The position numbers and the translations under genes were made by a program. A stretch of 64,000 nucleotides of DNA, from NCBI GenBank assembly GCA_033065855.1, contig JAVXUO010000518.1, forward strand, positions 558,001-622,000. Reading direction: 5' to 3'. The notes beneath the pieces are model-generated. The model made no database searches, was not told the origin of the DNA, and saw only the letters and a program-made list of their open reading frames with translations. This DNA is from Escallonia rubra. Taxonomy: Eukaryota > Streptophyta > Magnoliopsida > Escalloniales > Escalloniaceae. Below, piece by piece: positions 48,377 to 60,600 of the stretch (position 1 is its first letter; each line of letters starts with the position of its first letter).

Positions 48377-49318
48377 TGTTGGAATTGGGTTTTAAACTCA
48401 TTATGGAGAAGCAACTTTGACTCAATTTTCAAATGGGTTCCAACCCATATTTTGGTTAGGAATAAATTAATTCATGTTCGTCTATTGGAATAGATGATCA
48501 TGGTATATTCACATGTTTAAAATAAATGGAAGGTGAATGAGAAAATTGAAGTTAAAGTTGCTGGTTCAACTTGAAGGGAAAATAATATCTCACATTGAAG
48601 AGATAAAGACAAATTATATCCTTATAAGGCTTAGCCTTGAGCTAAGGGTTGGGCCCTTTGGGAGTACCCAAGTTATGTAAGGAGGGAGGACCTAGGTTGA
48701 CCCAATGTCCACCACAGGCGCGCGCCGCCCCGTCCCGGTCTGGTTCGGTCCGTGGCCGTGGATTGGGATTGGGTCCATCAGGCTTTATTCTTTTTGGGGA
48801 TAAAAACATATTAAATAAATATTTATTTATTTATTTATTTCTTGTATTTTCCGGAAAGTTGCAACATTTTCAACCAGCTGTGATGAATTGCACCCCCCAA
48901 TGAAGACTTTGTGTATAAAAACGAGTCAGTTACAGAAGTTACTTAATTTTTAATCCCGAAATTTATTTTCTTCTGTCCGTTTTTAATGTGTCCAAAAAGA
49001 AAGAGTTCTGATGTTGTTTTGGTTCGCCGAGTCTGAAGATTTGGAGTGCTCCAATTTTTCAGACGTGCTACCGTTGTATCTCGGGAGGCTTTTCGTCAAG
49101 AGACCATCAGCACCGTTGCGGGACGAATAAAGTCTTAAGGACAGTGAATCAAATTTACGCCTCGGTTCTCCATTGCTGTTTGTCTGATTTTGCTGTGAGT
49201 TAATTTTAATTGTTCTTGCTAATACTGTTTGTTCTGTTTAGTAAACTACATTTCAGTATTTTCATACTTAGTTGTTTTCTACACAAGTATACACGAAAAA
49301 TATATACTTTTCCCAACA
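48377..49318. mobile_element. Solo LTR of an LTR retrotransposon, 942 bp
   Basis: It begins TGTTGGAATTGGG and ends TTTTCCCAACA, the usual TG-CA ends with a short inverted repeat. The 5-bp target duplication GTCGC is perfect on both sides (48372-48376 and 49319-49323). No internal region or second LTR is present, so it is a fossil left by LTR-LTR recombination. The TGTTGG-CCAACA ends favour the Ty1/copia group, but the family is not proved. Confidence 0.85.
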
Positions 49319-49560
49319 GTCGCAAGATCGCACCACTTCTCTCACTATCATGAGTTTTGAGCGAGAATAAAGGAAAAGAAAGGGAGAGACAAAAAGCTAA
49401 GACGAGAAAATAAATGACTACCCCCCCCCCCCCCCCCCCTGGTTTTCTCTGTGAGTTGGAGAAAAAAGAGGAGGATGAGAAAGTTTTTGAGTTATTATTA
49501 CTAGAAAAAATGGTCACTTTATCAAAACATGCTTTTATTAACTTTCTTGTTTAAAAGATA

Positions 49561-49998
49561 AAAGGGTTATTTTAGGTAGCGGTTGAAAATCATATGATTT
49601 TCTGTTTTTTCTACAGTTTTCTAAATTAGAGAAGAAAAAAAAACGTGTTTAGCATACAATTTTCATTTTTTTTCTTCAGTTTTTAAAACAAGACTTTTTT
49701 TGAAAACTCTCATTTAGGAGTTTTGGTTTTTATTTTGAGACTATCGCCACAACCACTGCCCACTGCCACCAGCCACCGCAACCTACGGGTCGTCGCAAGA
49801 CACCGCGCCGGGCGGCCACCGGCGGCCACCGCCGCTGGCCATTGCCATCGCAACCACCACCAAAGAAAAACTCAAAATAAAATTTGAATAATCAAACACA
49901 CATTTGTTTTTGTAAAAAATAAAATTTAAACTGGTTTTGATTTTTATTTTTTTGGAAACAGAAAAATCAAAACTATAAATGATTTCAAACAAACCCTT
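49561..49998. mobile_element. Dispersed repeat family, copy 3 (short form)
   Basis: It starts AAAGGGTTATTTTAGGTAGC and GGTTGAAAATC, and closes GATTTCAAACAAACCCTTAA, so the ends are inverted. Its interior has the same T-rich flank and a CCACC/GCC-rich core as the copies at 32.5 and 62.5 kb, but is about half the length. Confidence 0.5.
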
Positions 49999-50965
49999 AA
50001 TATCCTAAATGTTCCATTAAAGTGACTTCTCTCTCTCTCTCTATATATATATTATGTTTCTTACTCAACTTCGGGAAGAAAGATTTGATAAAAAAAAATT
50101 TAACAAAACTTTTCTCTTTTTTCTCTCACTTGTCTATTTCTATTCCAACCAAAAAAACTCAGAATCTGTGAAGATGAGAAAGGGCCTTCTTTTTTTTCAT
50201 TTTCTTTCTTTTCTGTATTCTCTTGTTCACAACTCTCGCAAAAAGAGCAACGTACCAAGGTATTCAAGCGTTACTACCCTCCTCCCCATCTGCTCCACGT
50301 ATCTAAAATGCGTGGATGTTTTCTGCCATCTTCCCCGGTGTTTTATTCAGTCTCTGTTATATGTGTGATTTTAGGGTCTCGTGCTGAAGTTAGATGGGTT
50401 ATGTTAACGACTGGTGGACCCTAGTTAGGCATTATATACAATCGGTTTATGCGGTCAATGGGTTGTGTGCATTGTAAACATGATTATGTTAGCGCTTTCT
50501 TAGTTACGTAACCATAAGCGTGTCCATAATATTTTCTAATTCCATACTATGACTTTCTTGCACTAATAATCGGTAAGAATATAATGTCTGTCCATATAAT
50601 TTCACTACTGTTCAATTGAGTCACACCAAAATGGCATACACTATCTACTTCTACGCCAAAAAGAAGAAAAAAAACAAAGACGGTGACCCGGTATCCAAAA
50701 TTCTCCCCTGCCCCCACAATCAGACAAATGACAAAATCCAGCATCTAGCTGATTGTCGGAAAGCAAAGCCCCCAACGGCCAGGATGCCGCCACCTCGCGG
50801 CACCCCATTGGCCCGACATCGAGCGCCATAACCCCGCAATCATTGGGACACGTTGCGCAACCAGGACAGCTCTACGCATGATCAGATAATACTAGTTTAA
50901 TGGTGGGGAAATCTTTTTTGATTTAATTTCCGGGGAAATACGTAAATCTCAACGCCTCGGTTAAC
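49999..50965. other. Intergenic region upstream of the ABF gene
   Basis: This contains a TC microsatellite near 50030 and a GC-rich patch at about 50690-50840 on either strand of which I recognise no protein. No transposon ends were identified. Confidence 0.45.
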
Positions 50966-50969
50966 CCTT

Positions 50970-52691
50970 TATAAAATGCAGGGAGTCATGGATACGGGGC
51001 ACCAGACACTTGTCGCCTCCACCAAAGCTGAACCACTCCACCCCGAAGAAGAAGGAAACGACACGCCTCTCTCTCTCCATCCTCTTTCCCGAAAAGGGTA
51101 AAACCGTCTCACCGTACACTCTTCACATTCAGCTAGTGAAATTTCCCACTAGATATCCTCCATTGTTCCTCTTAGATTTATGTTTTCTTTTTAATAAAAT
51201 TATTATTATTGTTATTATCTGGAGTTGAGATTGATTCTTGCTGTCCTCTTTCTATTTGGTCTTTGTTCACGAGTAAAAAGGGTTGTGAATTAATCGAACT
51301 GGGGTGGTTGTAATCTGAATTTGATATGGCTTGAGCTGAAAATAAGCTTAAAAGAGAGATCTTTGAGTTTGTTTTGTACATGTAAATGGTGTTTAAACGT
51401 GGTGTTGTGAATGATTTGGACATCTGGGTTAGCATCTTCTTGATCTAATTTTACCAGTGTGTGTGTGTGTGTGGTTTAATTTGTGCATATATTTTCTGAC
51501 ATGGTTCTCAAGATTTGGATTTCTGGGTTGATCTATACATGACACACGTGATTGTATTGTATCTGTTTGTTATTGGTGTCTGATTTTGCTTTGGAAGTGA
51601 TTTAGAGATTGGATTAGATGTGTTAAGTTTACTTACCGGGGGATTGGTTTTCACGTTGGATTTGAAGCTGTAAGGAATTCACAGTAAAGTCAATTATCGT
51701 GATCTTTTTGTTCCATTTTCTAGTAAGTGACTAAGGTCACCCCGTGATCTGCATGGAATTGGATGGGAGGGTATACAGGACTTAGATTGAATTTGTTTTC
51801 GCATCTTTTTAATTATAGTTGATATTATTGCACATTTGAGATCTATAGTGATGAGGTGCACCTTTTCATGTTTTTAGTTCTGTTAAAACTGTAATATCCC
51901 TATGCGTATATCTGTAAACTGTTTGTCGGTGGTAATTAATGCAATATTGGAATTTGTATGTGCAGCATGAAATCTAGATTGGAAATTACGTTTGTTTTGC
52001 TATCTACATATATAGTGATATAGCCTGAAAATTTGGTTGCACCTGACAACGTCAGAAAGTAACATCTGGGATCTAGTTCTTATGCGCGTCTGTGTATTTG
52101 TGTTCGAGGATTGAAATGAATGGATTGATGTCTGATCGATGGATTTGAAATTACATCAAGAACATAGTTATTTTGGAATTCACACAACTTGGGATCTTAT
52201 TTGCACAAAGATCGAATGACATGTACCCCTTATTTATCTTTCAATATTTTCCTTTCATGTTTTTCGATTCCCTTCATTTCAAGTCCATGGATATTTCCAG
52301 GTGGAGTATTTATGTTTGCTCACAGATATTCTTGTTTCGCTTGTTTACTTGACATTTTTTGAAGTTCCGAAGATGTATAACACCAAGAAAACCAAGAAAG
52401 CTAAGAAATCTATGTCATCTAGTTATTTTCTATGAATTTATCCTACTTGAGCATTAGGCAAAAAAAACTCAGCTATAGGTACTTGGTATATTGCATGGAA
52501 TGCTCACTTGTTCTTGATTTGAATTTTGACATTTACAAATGAAGAAAGCCTACCTAAGGGGATAAAATGTTTTTACAGGGTGTATTTAAATCACTTGTTG
52601 ATATACGAGTCTGTCAATGTGGAGTAGCTGTTGTTTGATCTATTTCGAATTGCTTGAATCAGCTTTTGCCTCTGCTCTGAAAACTTGACCA
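50970..52691 (+). promoter_or_regulatory. Core promoter, leader and probable 5'-UTR intron of the ABF gene
   Basis: TATAAA at 50970-50975 is followed by a CT-rich leader (about 51000-51200). About 1.5 kb of T-rich, intron-like sequence follows, up to a likely acceptor AATCAG at about 52662, 30 bp before the ATG. ABF genes commonly carry a 5'-UTR intron. The donor cannot be fixed by eye. Confidence 0.5.
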
Positions 52692-55600
52692 ATGAATTCA
52701 TACATGAACTTCAAGAACTACGGTGACACATCACAGTTAGAAGGCGGTGGCAGCAAGCCAGCGGTGAATACGCCGCTGGCCAGGCAATCTTCAGTTTACT
52801 CCCTGACTTTTGATGAATTACAGAACACCTTGGGTGGAATGGGAAAGGATTTTGGATCTATGAACATGGATGAACTTTTAAAGAACATTTGGACTGCTGA
52901 AGAAACTCAAGCCATGGCATCATCTGTTGGCGTGGGTGAATGGAGTGCCCTTGGTGGAAATTTGCAAAAGCAGGGTTCCTTAACGTTACCACGGACACTC
53001 AGTCAGAAAACTGTTGATGACGTCTGGAGAGACTTGCTTAAAGAAAGTGGGGGTGGTAGTGGGTTAATGGAGTTGCAGCAGAGGCAAGCAGCTTTGGGAG
53101 AGATGACACTGGAGGAGTTCTTGTTGAGAGCAGGGGTAGTGGGAGAAGCCACTCAACCAATTGGTGGGAGGCCAAATAATGGTGGATTTTATGGTGAGAT
53201 TCCACAATCAGATACCAAGAGCAATGGTTTGACTTTTGAGTTTCAACAACCAGCAAGGAACCATGGATTGGTTGCTAATCAAATTATGGAGAATCATAAC
53301 GCAGTATCTAATCCACCACCTACTTTAGTGCAAAATGGACATGCTGTCAGATCTTCTCAACCACAATTGCAGCTGCACCATCCACAATCGCTTTTCCCTA
53401 AGCAAGCAACTGTCGCCTTTGGCTCTCCTATGAATTTAGTAAACAATGCTCAGCTGGCTAGCCCAGAAGCAAGGGGTCCAATTGTTGCAATGGCAGAACC
53501 TACTGTTAGCACTGGTATAGCTCAAGGTGGTGGTACCATACAGAGTGGAGCAACGGGCAAGGCTGATTTAAGCATTGGGGCTTCCCCAGTTACAGCGCGA
53601 TTTCTCCCAAATGTGATCCCTAAGAGTAATGATAATACACCGTCATTACCACCTTCTCCTTATGCATATGGTGAAGGTATACGCGGAAGGAAATCCAGTG
53701 GCGCTGTGGAGAAAGTGGTGGAGAGAAGACGTAGGAGAATGATTAAAAACAGAGAGTCTGCTGCAAGGTCACGGGCTCGGAAGCAGGTAAGTTATCGTTT
53801 TTAGCAGCTTTTTACTTTGTTTTCAACTGTGAAACATAATACTTCTGCAGCTGATTCTTTTCTATAAAATTAGAGGCTATATAAGGCTGTTATGTTTCCA
53901 TGGCTGAGGCGGGGTGGTGGTAACTTGTGCGTTTATGTACATTCTCAAGCTCATTCATAGAAACACTTTATAGTTCATCTCACCTTGTGCACACCCAGTC
54001 AGTTAGCTAAGTGGAGAGTTTTGGGTAGCACCTCCTCTTTGAGGCTGGTCTCTTGCTTGTATTTGATTTAAAGTTGGTGATTTGCTATTTGAAACACTTG
54101 GTCTCCGTGGGTCATCTCAAGGTTCTTTGCATGCTCAAACGCTTTTAAATATATCTGTCTTGGAACTATGTATAGCAAATTTGTGTCTAACACAACTATT
54201 TGGTCATTGTGATTTGCCATGCCCTACATTTAGTAACCTATTAAGTGCAGAATTGACAACCCCATACACAAGAAGCTTAATTTCTGTTCCTGGAGACTCC
54301 TACGGTTTTGCTTTGGCATCTAGTTACTTTTATGTACTTCATCAGAGGTGTCCTTACAAGGTCTAAGTTTTAAGCTGTGGGTGTTAAAATGGTGTTAAGT
54401 TCAATTTGGAGACTAAGATACATGTCAGGAGTGGTAAATAATGTTGGGGAACAGTTCACGAACTTTTGTATATAGGTGTTGTCCGTTCGGAGTATGATCT
54501 ATCTGAGATTGACTGGAGTCCCAGTTTAAAGTCGATATTTATGTCTTCAATGAACGTTATGCTTCAGCAATTTGTGATGTATATTTCAATCGGATTCTAT
54601 ATCACATTGGATAATAATGGTCAAATAATATATTGATACCTTGAAGATTGCTGAGTATATAGCATGCTGCATGTATTGTATGTTCTGCATATATTGTATG
54701 CCAAATGTTCCATAACCAGGTGTTTGATCGCAACGGAGTTTGTGCTAAAAGTTGATTGTTGACACCGGAATGATTAATTGATGTATGATGTTAATATAGT
54801 TGGTTTGGGTTTCTGACAGGCCTATACTCTAGAATTAGAAGCAGAAGTTGCAAAACTCAAAGAAGTAAACGAGGAGCTGCAGAAAAAACAGGTAGATTAC
54901 TAAGTGCAACCAAATGCACAAATGTTACCTAAAACGCCATTGCAAGAGTTTTGTCTAATGAACATCTGTTGCTGTGTTTTATTAATGCAGGCAGAACTCC
55001 TGGAGATAGAGAAAAACCAGGTATGTCCCTCTTTCTCTACTACAGTTATGCTGGGTGTTCTCAAGTGATTTTCTTTGTTAAAGACAGCAATGGACAAGTG
55101 CGAGCGCGCACACACGTACTTGATATTACTCCCTCCATTTCATAATTTTGTCCCCTTTCTTTTTTGCAATTTTCTAGAATAGAATTTGAATCTCTAGACA
55201 TTCTCTTTAGTGTTTTTGCCCAAGTTGACTTGTTATACCTATTTGATCCAACTCGTCTTTGGGATGTTTGACTTCTACCTCAAAAATTGTAAAAAGTCAA
55301 AGGAGACAAAAGTTAAGAAACGTGGGAAGTAGATAATATAGGGATCCAGGTCTTTATGTCAAATTGATCATGCTATTTTATAATTACTGGTAACATGAAA
55401 ACGGAATGCTTTAACCGCACTACTATCGTGAGCAGCAAGGAGGTGTACGAGGGATTTCTACTCGAACCCCCTTCTCTCATGGTGTTATACCTACCTATCT
55501 AACCCAGTTGAACTTACCTATTTAATCCAGTTTTTGGATATGTGGAAACACTATTTTTGCCAATATATATACCATAAACATGTTTAAAGACCTCATTTGA

Positions 55601-56026
55601 TGGCCATGGTCCTTACAAAAAATAACTTTTTGATTCGTTAGATTTTCTCCCCTTGACTCCTTGCAATTCCTATTATAGATTTTTGCAAAAAGTCAGGAAA
55701 AGGGAATAATCCAATGAAACAGAGGTATATTGATTCTCATCTGTGTTAATTTTCCGATAGTAACGAGACTTCGTTATTAAACTGTTCACCTTTACCTTTA
55801 TGCATTCTTCTATTATCTTATCAAAGTGATCTTCTCTGGCTATTAAATGTCCGACCAAATACTAACTATGAGCAGGTTAAGATTTTCATTGTTTGCCATT
55901 TACTGGACTTACATTTGTAATTCTTGACAGTTTGTTTATTTGTTTCTCCAGATATTGGAGAAAATGAAATCGTCATTCGGAGGAAAAAGGGTTTGCTTGA
56001 GAAGGACTTTGACAGGACCTTGGTAA
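52692..56026 (+). CDS. ABF3: ABA-responsive element binding factor (ABF3/ABF4-type group A bZIP), 4 coding exons, 423 aa
   Basis: This nuclear transcription factor binds ABRE (ACGTGG/T) sites and is activated by SnRK2 kinases in ABA and drought signalling. Exons: 52692-53786, 54820-54891, 54991-55020, 55952-56026 (1272 bp joined, GT-AG, all phase 0). Conserved kinase-target regions: C1 at 30-71 (LARQSSVYSLTFDELQNTLG then GKDFGSMNMDELLKNIWTAEE), C2 at 95-116 (GSLTLPRTLSQKTVDDVWRD), C3 at 135-150 (GEMTLEEFLLRAGVV), and C4 at the end (CLRRTLTGPW). The basic region (about 342-365) has RRMIKNRESAARSRARKQ, and the leucine zipper starts AYTLELEAEVAKLKE. The LRRTLTGPW tail and LARQSSVYSLTF favour ABF3/ABF4 over ABF2. 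The bZIP hinge is split by intron 1, as in the family. Intron 3 carries a Stowaway MITE. Length (ABF2-4 are about 415-455 aa) and all domains look functional. Confidence 0.95.
55129..55329. mobile_element. Stowaway-like MITE in the third ABF intron
   Basis: It starts CTCCCTCCATTTCATAATTT and closes AAAGTTAAGAAACGTGGGAAG, bordered by TA at 55127-55128 and 55330-55331. It is 201 bp with diverged inverted ends and no coding capacity. Confidence 0.65.
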
Positions 56027-57225
56027 AGTAAATCAAGAATGGGGTTGGAGAGTTAGCTAGTGCCAGTATAGACATGGTCGGTCAGCTGTATGTACAGAAG
56101 CAAAGAGTGAAAATTATATGATGTAAATTATGAAGTGGGGATTGCATAAATCCTGTAGATCAAAGGTTTTGGCCATCTGTATTCAATCTGTTTGCTTCTC
56201 GTGTGACTGCTAACATCAAGTAGGATAGGAGGCTAGTGAAAGAATCTCTGTATGAACTGATTTCGGGTTTGCAGCATTGTCTTCATCTTATCCAGAGGCA
56301 TGGTCGGTTATCGGCTTTTACTTTGTTGGTATCCTTTTCGTTGAACTGTTGACTGTTGTGGGTTAATTTATTCATGGTGACACACCCTTTCGTTCTCTCT
56401 GAAGGTCAGAGTCTGCATTGGAGATAAACATGTCCCAACAGTGACTGATTATGCAGACGTTTGACCTAATGATTATGTTATTTTGTCTTAAACTGTGTTG
56501 TAGAGATTGTAAATAACATTATGGGGTCATTTTCTTGTGGGGATAATGACTACGTTATTTTATGTCTTAAACTGTGTTGTATAGATTACGAATGGCATTG
56601 TCGGGTAATTTTCTTGTGTAAGCTTTTAGTCGGCGCGTAGGAGAGGTGTTGTTGAAAGCATTTTACCCTCAGCTTGTCACATCATTTGTGAGTTAAAACT
56701 TGGAATACGAACTTGATAGCTGAATCTGAAAATAATTAGAGGCCATTTGGAATTGATATTATCAAACGTGAATTTTGATTAAATTAAAATTAATTTTTAA
56801 AATCAGCCGTAATATACATTTTAAGTATAATGAATTGAAAGTTATTGACGTATTGGGATAAAAAGGGATGAAAGTAGATTAAATGTGCCAAAAATGACCA
56901 TATAAAGTAGATTAAAGGAAATATTTAATGTCTATTTATATTTGAAGATATATTGGTAGTTCTTTTGATTGATTAACTCAGAATCTAAGAAACTGAAGAT
57001 TCTAAATTTAATTAGTCTTGAGCATATTGAAACAGATTTAATCGGTTTATCTTTTTTGGTCAAATACTTCAAACTTAATTTCATTTAAATTTAATAAAAT
57101 TTGATCATTATAGCATCCATCTTAAACACCTCACCTGATAGGCCAAAGTCCGCACAGACTAGATTAGAATCTATTATAACATTTGTACCGATGGACAGTC
57201 CATCAGAGCCTTAATCAGAGAGACC
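56027..57225. other. Intergenic region between the ABF and DJ-1 genes
   Basis: It holds the ABF 3' flank. A diverged repeat of GATTATGTTATTTTGTCTTAAACTGTGTTGTA occurs in pieces near 56470 and 56550, followed by AT-rich sequence. No gene seen. Confidence 0.5.
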
Positions 57226-57380
57226 AAGTCTGATGAAATTAAATTAGGTACGGCTGCAATCCTGAGCAGCATCCATCAACAAATGCTGCAACGAGGGGAC
57301 TGGCCAAAATGCTGGCCTCTACTCTTCCCTGGATGTCCACTCTGTGCCACAGAGGAAGACCTACCGAAACATATGTAATT
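57226..57380 (+). mobile_element. LINE zf-RVT relic
   Basis: The + strand reads GDWPKCWPLLFPGCPLCATE then EDLPKHM and a stop, like the Cys-rich zf-RVT segment of plant LINEs (CPLC, then E-E, then H). It is a short, isolated piece near the 3' end of the DJ-1 gene. Confidence 0.4.
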
Positions 57381-57617
57381 TTAGCAGAAATTCCATGAAG
57401 CTCGACTATCACTTCACATCAGGATCAAGCATTAATGCTGAAACTTCCCACCAAGGCTTTAGGGGCGAGCCATGGGCAGACTTCCATTGCCAAGCAATCC
57501 TCTCAACCACCCACCACTGCGATGAAACCTTCTTTCCACGATGATTCGAGGTGGGGAACTCGACATCTCACTGCTTTGGGAGTTTTCAATTCACCAAAAC
57601 AGGACGGGTGGATCTGT

Positions 57618-60600
57618 CTACTTTCTGGGGTATTCAAACACGATGCCTTCTGCCACACTTCTTGCCCTTGCATGTCCGTAAAGCTTGCTTACAATAGCCA
57701 GTGCAAAATCTATCGCACTGGCAAGTCCCCTGCTTGTGATCACTTTACCGTCGACAACTACTCGGGAACCATCTACTTCATTGTTGAATTTGCTTATGAC
57801 AGAGGGATGACCTGTCGCTCTTTTATCCTGTTTGGCAAAGGAAGTATAAATTTCCACTATGCTATTGAGAAATTAAGACGAATCAACTTGCTTCCTTCTA
57901 CCTTGAGTAACCCTTGTCTGTGCAGGATGGCAGGTGAAGAGCAGATTGCTCCGTACATTCTTCCAGCTGATTCTTGTTCTTTAAGCAACTTCTTGAGAAC
58001 CTTGGATTTATGTAGCCGCTCCGCCCCAGCAGTTCCTCCCTGAAAATTTTGGACCAACCCACCTTTCAGACAAAGGAGCTACGACTAAGAAACTTAATCT
58101 TTGAGGGGTATCAAGTCTTTGAGAGCTTGAACAGTACTATAGTAAGAAAAGGAGAGTACGGCCTAGACAATGGGACTCAAAGTTGTTGTTCAACAGACCA
58201 TAACGTTATTAACCGCTAAAGGTTTATTAAAAGTTTGACTGAGACCAAAACTTATGCAACTAAAAGAAAACTCTTATAAGAATCTCTAATCCACTTAGCT
58301 ACTCTAAGAATATGCATTCAAAGCTAGGTATACTTTCAATGTTAGCTATCTTGACGTCTCACCGGTAGGATAATCAAATCATATACTGACTCAGCAGCAT
58401 GACTAATTAACTTGTCAGCCACAATTTTTGTGCCCCTGGCTGCCAAAATTCGTTTAGATCTTTCAACCGAGGCAACAACAACATCCACCTTTGCTCGCCG
58501 TAGAATATCTACAAGTGTTATCACTTCGATCTCTTCAGAACCACTTGCAACAGGAATGAGAACCTGCAAGATTCAAGCAGAGTAAATAGTTCAGGGTTGT
58601 AAATTATGTGGAAGATAAATAAAAGAGCTTTTGCATATTATTTGAGCGGATTACCAGTTACCATTACAAGGAAGAATTCACTATATCGAATTTCATAATT
58701 AAACATGTTAGACTGAGAATGAAATTTTAATGAGCAGAATCACTTTTACAGATGGAATGCCTCGAGATAATGATATATTTAGAGCTGTAAGTCTGCTTCA
58801 GCTAACAAATACTCTTTCATCGGACACAAATGATGGTGAACCTTCATGATGTAGATATGGTGCTTGCTATTCCACCTCTACTGGCATGGTGGTGAAGAAA
58901 TAGTGAAAGGCACAAGCTCTCAGGAACAAAGATGAGATATAATACTGAAACATATATTGGCCGAACTGATAACCATGCATTTCATGGCGAAATAGTTTAC
59001 TTATATGAAACATGATGGAAACTGGCCAGTGAGAGTATTCGAGCACTTCTCTTTTAGCACCGAGATTGCCAGAAAAATCATCTTTCAGTCAATCGGACTT
59101 GGGTATATATGTTGCAGATATTTCAGATTTGGCAGACAAGAGAGATGCATTCATGAAACAACAGTAATTCATACTAAAACCAAAGCTGTAGATCACATTG
59201 GCTGCAGTGGCCAGATGTAGTGGAGGAGGAAATATACACAAATAGAGAAACAAACTGCATAAATGCAGATAAACAAGTCAACACATAATACACTGTGTTA
59301 AGGAGACTTACGTGAGGAATATGGTCAACGGACCACTCAACTTCATTGAATTCTTCTCTTTGAGGATTGCTGTCATCAGCTTTCAATAGCTAATACAATA
59401 GAAGGGAGAAAACTGTTACCTAATTACTTATTAGCCACATAAAACTGAGGAAGAGACAAAGTTAAATAAATTGATGTTACCAAATGCTCTAAAAAGAAAT
59501 TAGAATGGGCTCGAAGCACTAACTTCCCTTCTCTCTTGCCTTTCCCCTTAATGAGTATATTTACTTACTTTCCCATGCTTTGCTTGCATGAAAAGCTAAA
59601 AGTTAATGTCACAGACAAAAAATTCAAAAGAAATTTTGTCATAGGTTGAGAGTAATCGTTACGAATAGCCAAACTAAGGTTAGTCTTGATCTAAGAAGGG
59701 GGTTGAGAAGATTCATTAAATCTCTGTTTCAGGTTAGTCTCCAGTCTTCACACTCAAAAGAGAAATTCAATCTCTCTTTGCAAGAGTCTGGATGAGGGCT
59801 TGTGAGTTCAGCCTTTGTACTATTGAGTTCAGCCTTATAGGAACACAATCAGTGCAGCGAATTTCTATAATAAGAAGACTCGCATTCTGCACTTTTCAGA
59901 CTTACAAGTGACATTGCCTTGCTCGCACTATCAACAATGGGCTTGTGAATGCTTAAATTACATTGAACCAAGACATGGAATACACGCTTGCTAATTTTGT
60001 AAGGAGCAGGTAAGTGAGCGACAGTCGTTCTAGTAAGAAGTTGACTTCATTAAGGGCATTATTGTTAGGAGTAAAGGTCGAAATGGCTCTTAGGACGACG
60101 AATGGGAGGGAAGAAGGATTGACAAATTGAGATCAATCTCTGGGTTGTTTGGTAAAAGATTGCACATGAACTTAACAAGTACTCCTAACGCTTTTTTTTA
60201 ATTAGTTCAGGGAAAAAAAAAAAAAAAAAAAAGCCTGGACACCGTATTGCCATAAACATAAACCTGATACAACAATGAAGAGGGAAAAAAATGGTATTTT
60301 TGCATGTCTTACAAGTAACTGTCCAATCTCCTTGGCTACGGACTCCCCAAAGAGCTGCTCCACTAAAGATATAGAGAACTCAAAAGAAGTGCCTGGGCCA
60401 CGACTTGTTGTCATCTTCCCAGAAACTTGAAGATTTGTTTTAACAGCCCAGAAATTTGGAAGCTTGTCCATAAATGCAGGGTGACAGGTAGTCTTGCAGG
60501 AAAAACTACACCACTATTAGACAGCCCAATGTGCAAAATAAACTAAATCAAAAAGTTTTAAACCAATGCAAGCTACCTGTTTCCTCTTTAGAAGGCCCCA

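Noticed and set aside
54082-54366. 94-codon frame between the first two ABF coding exons
   Set aside because: It lies within ABF intron 1 and has no similarity to known proteins.
57435-58043. 202-codon plus-strand frame
   Set aside because: It is the antisense of the last two DJ-1 exons, which are strongly supported on the minus strand.
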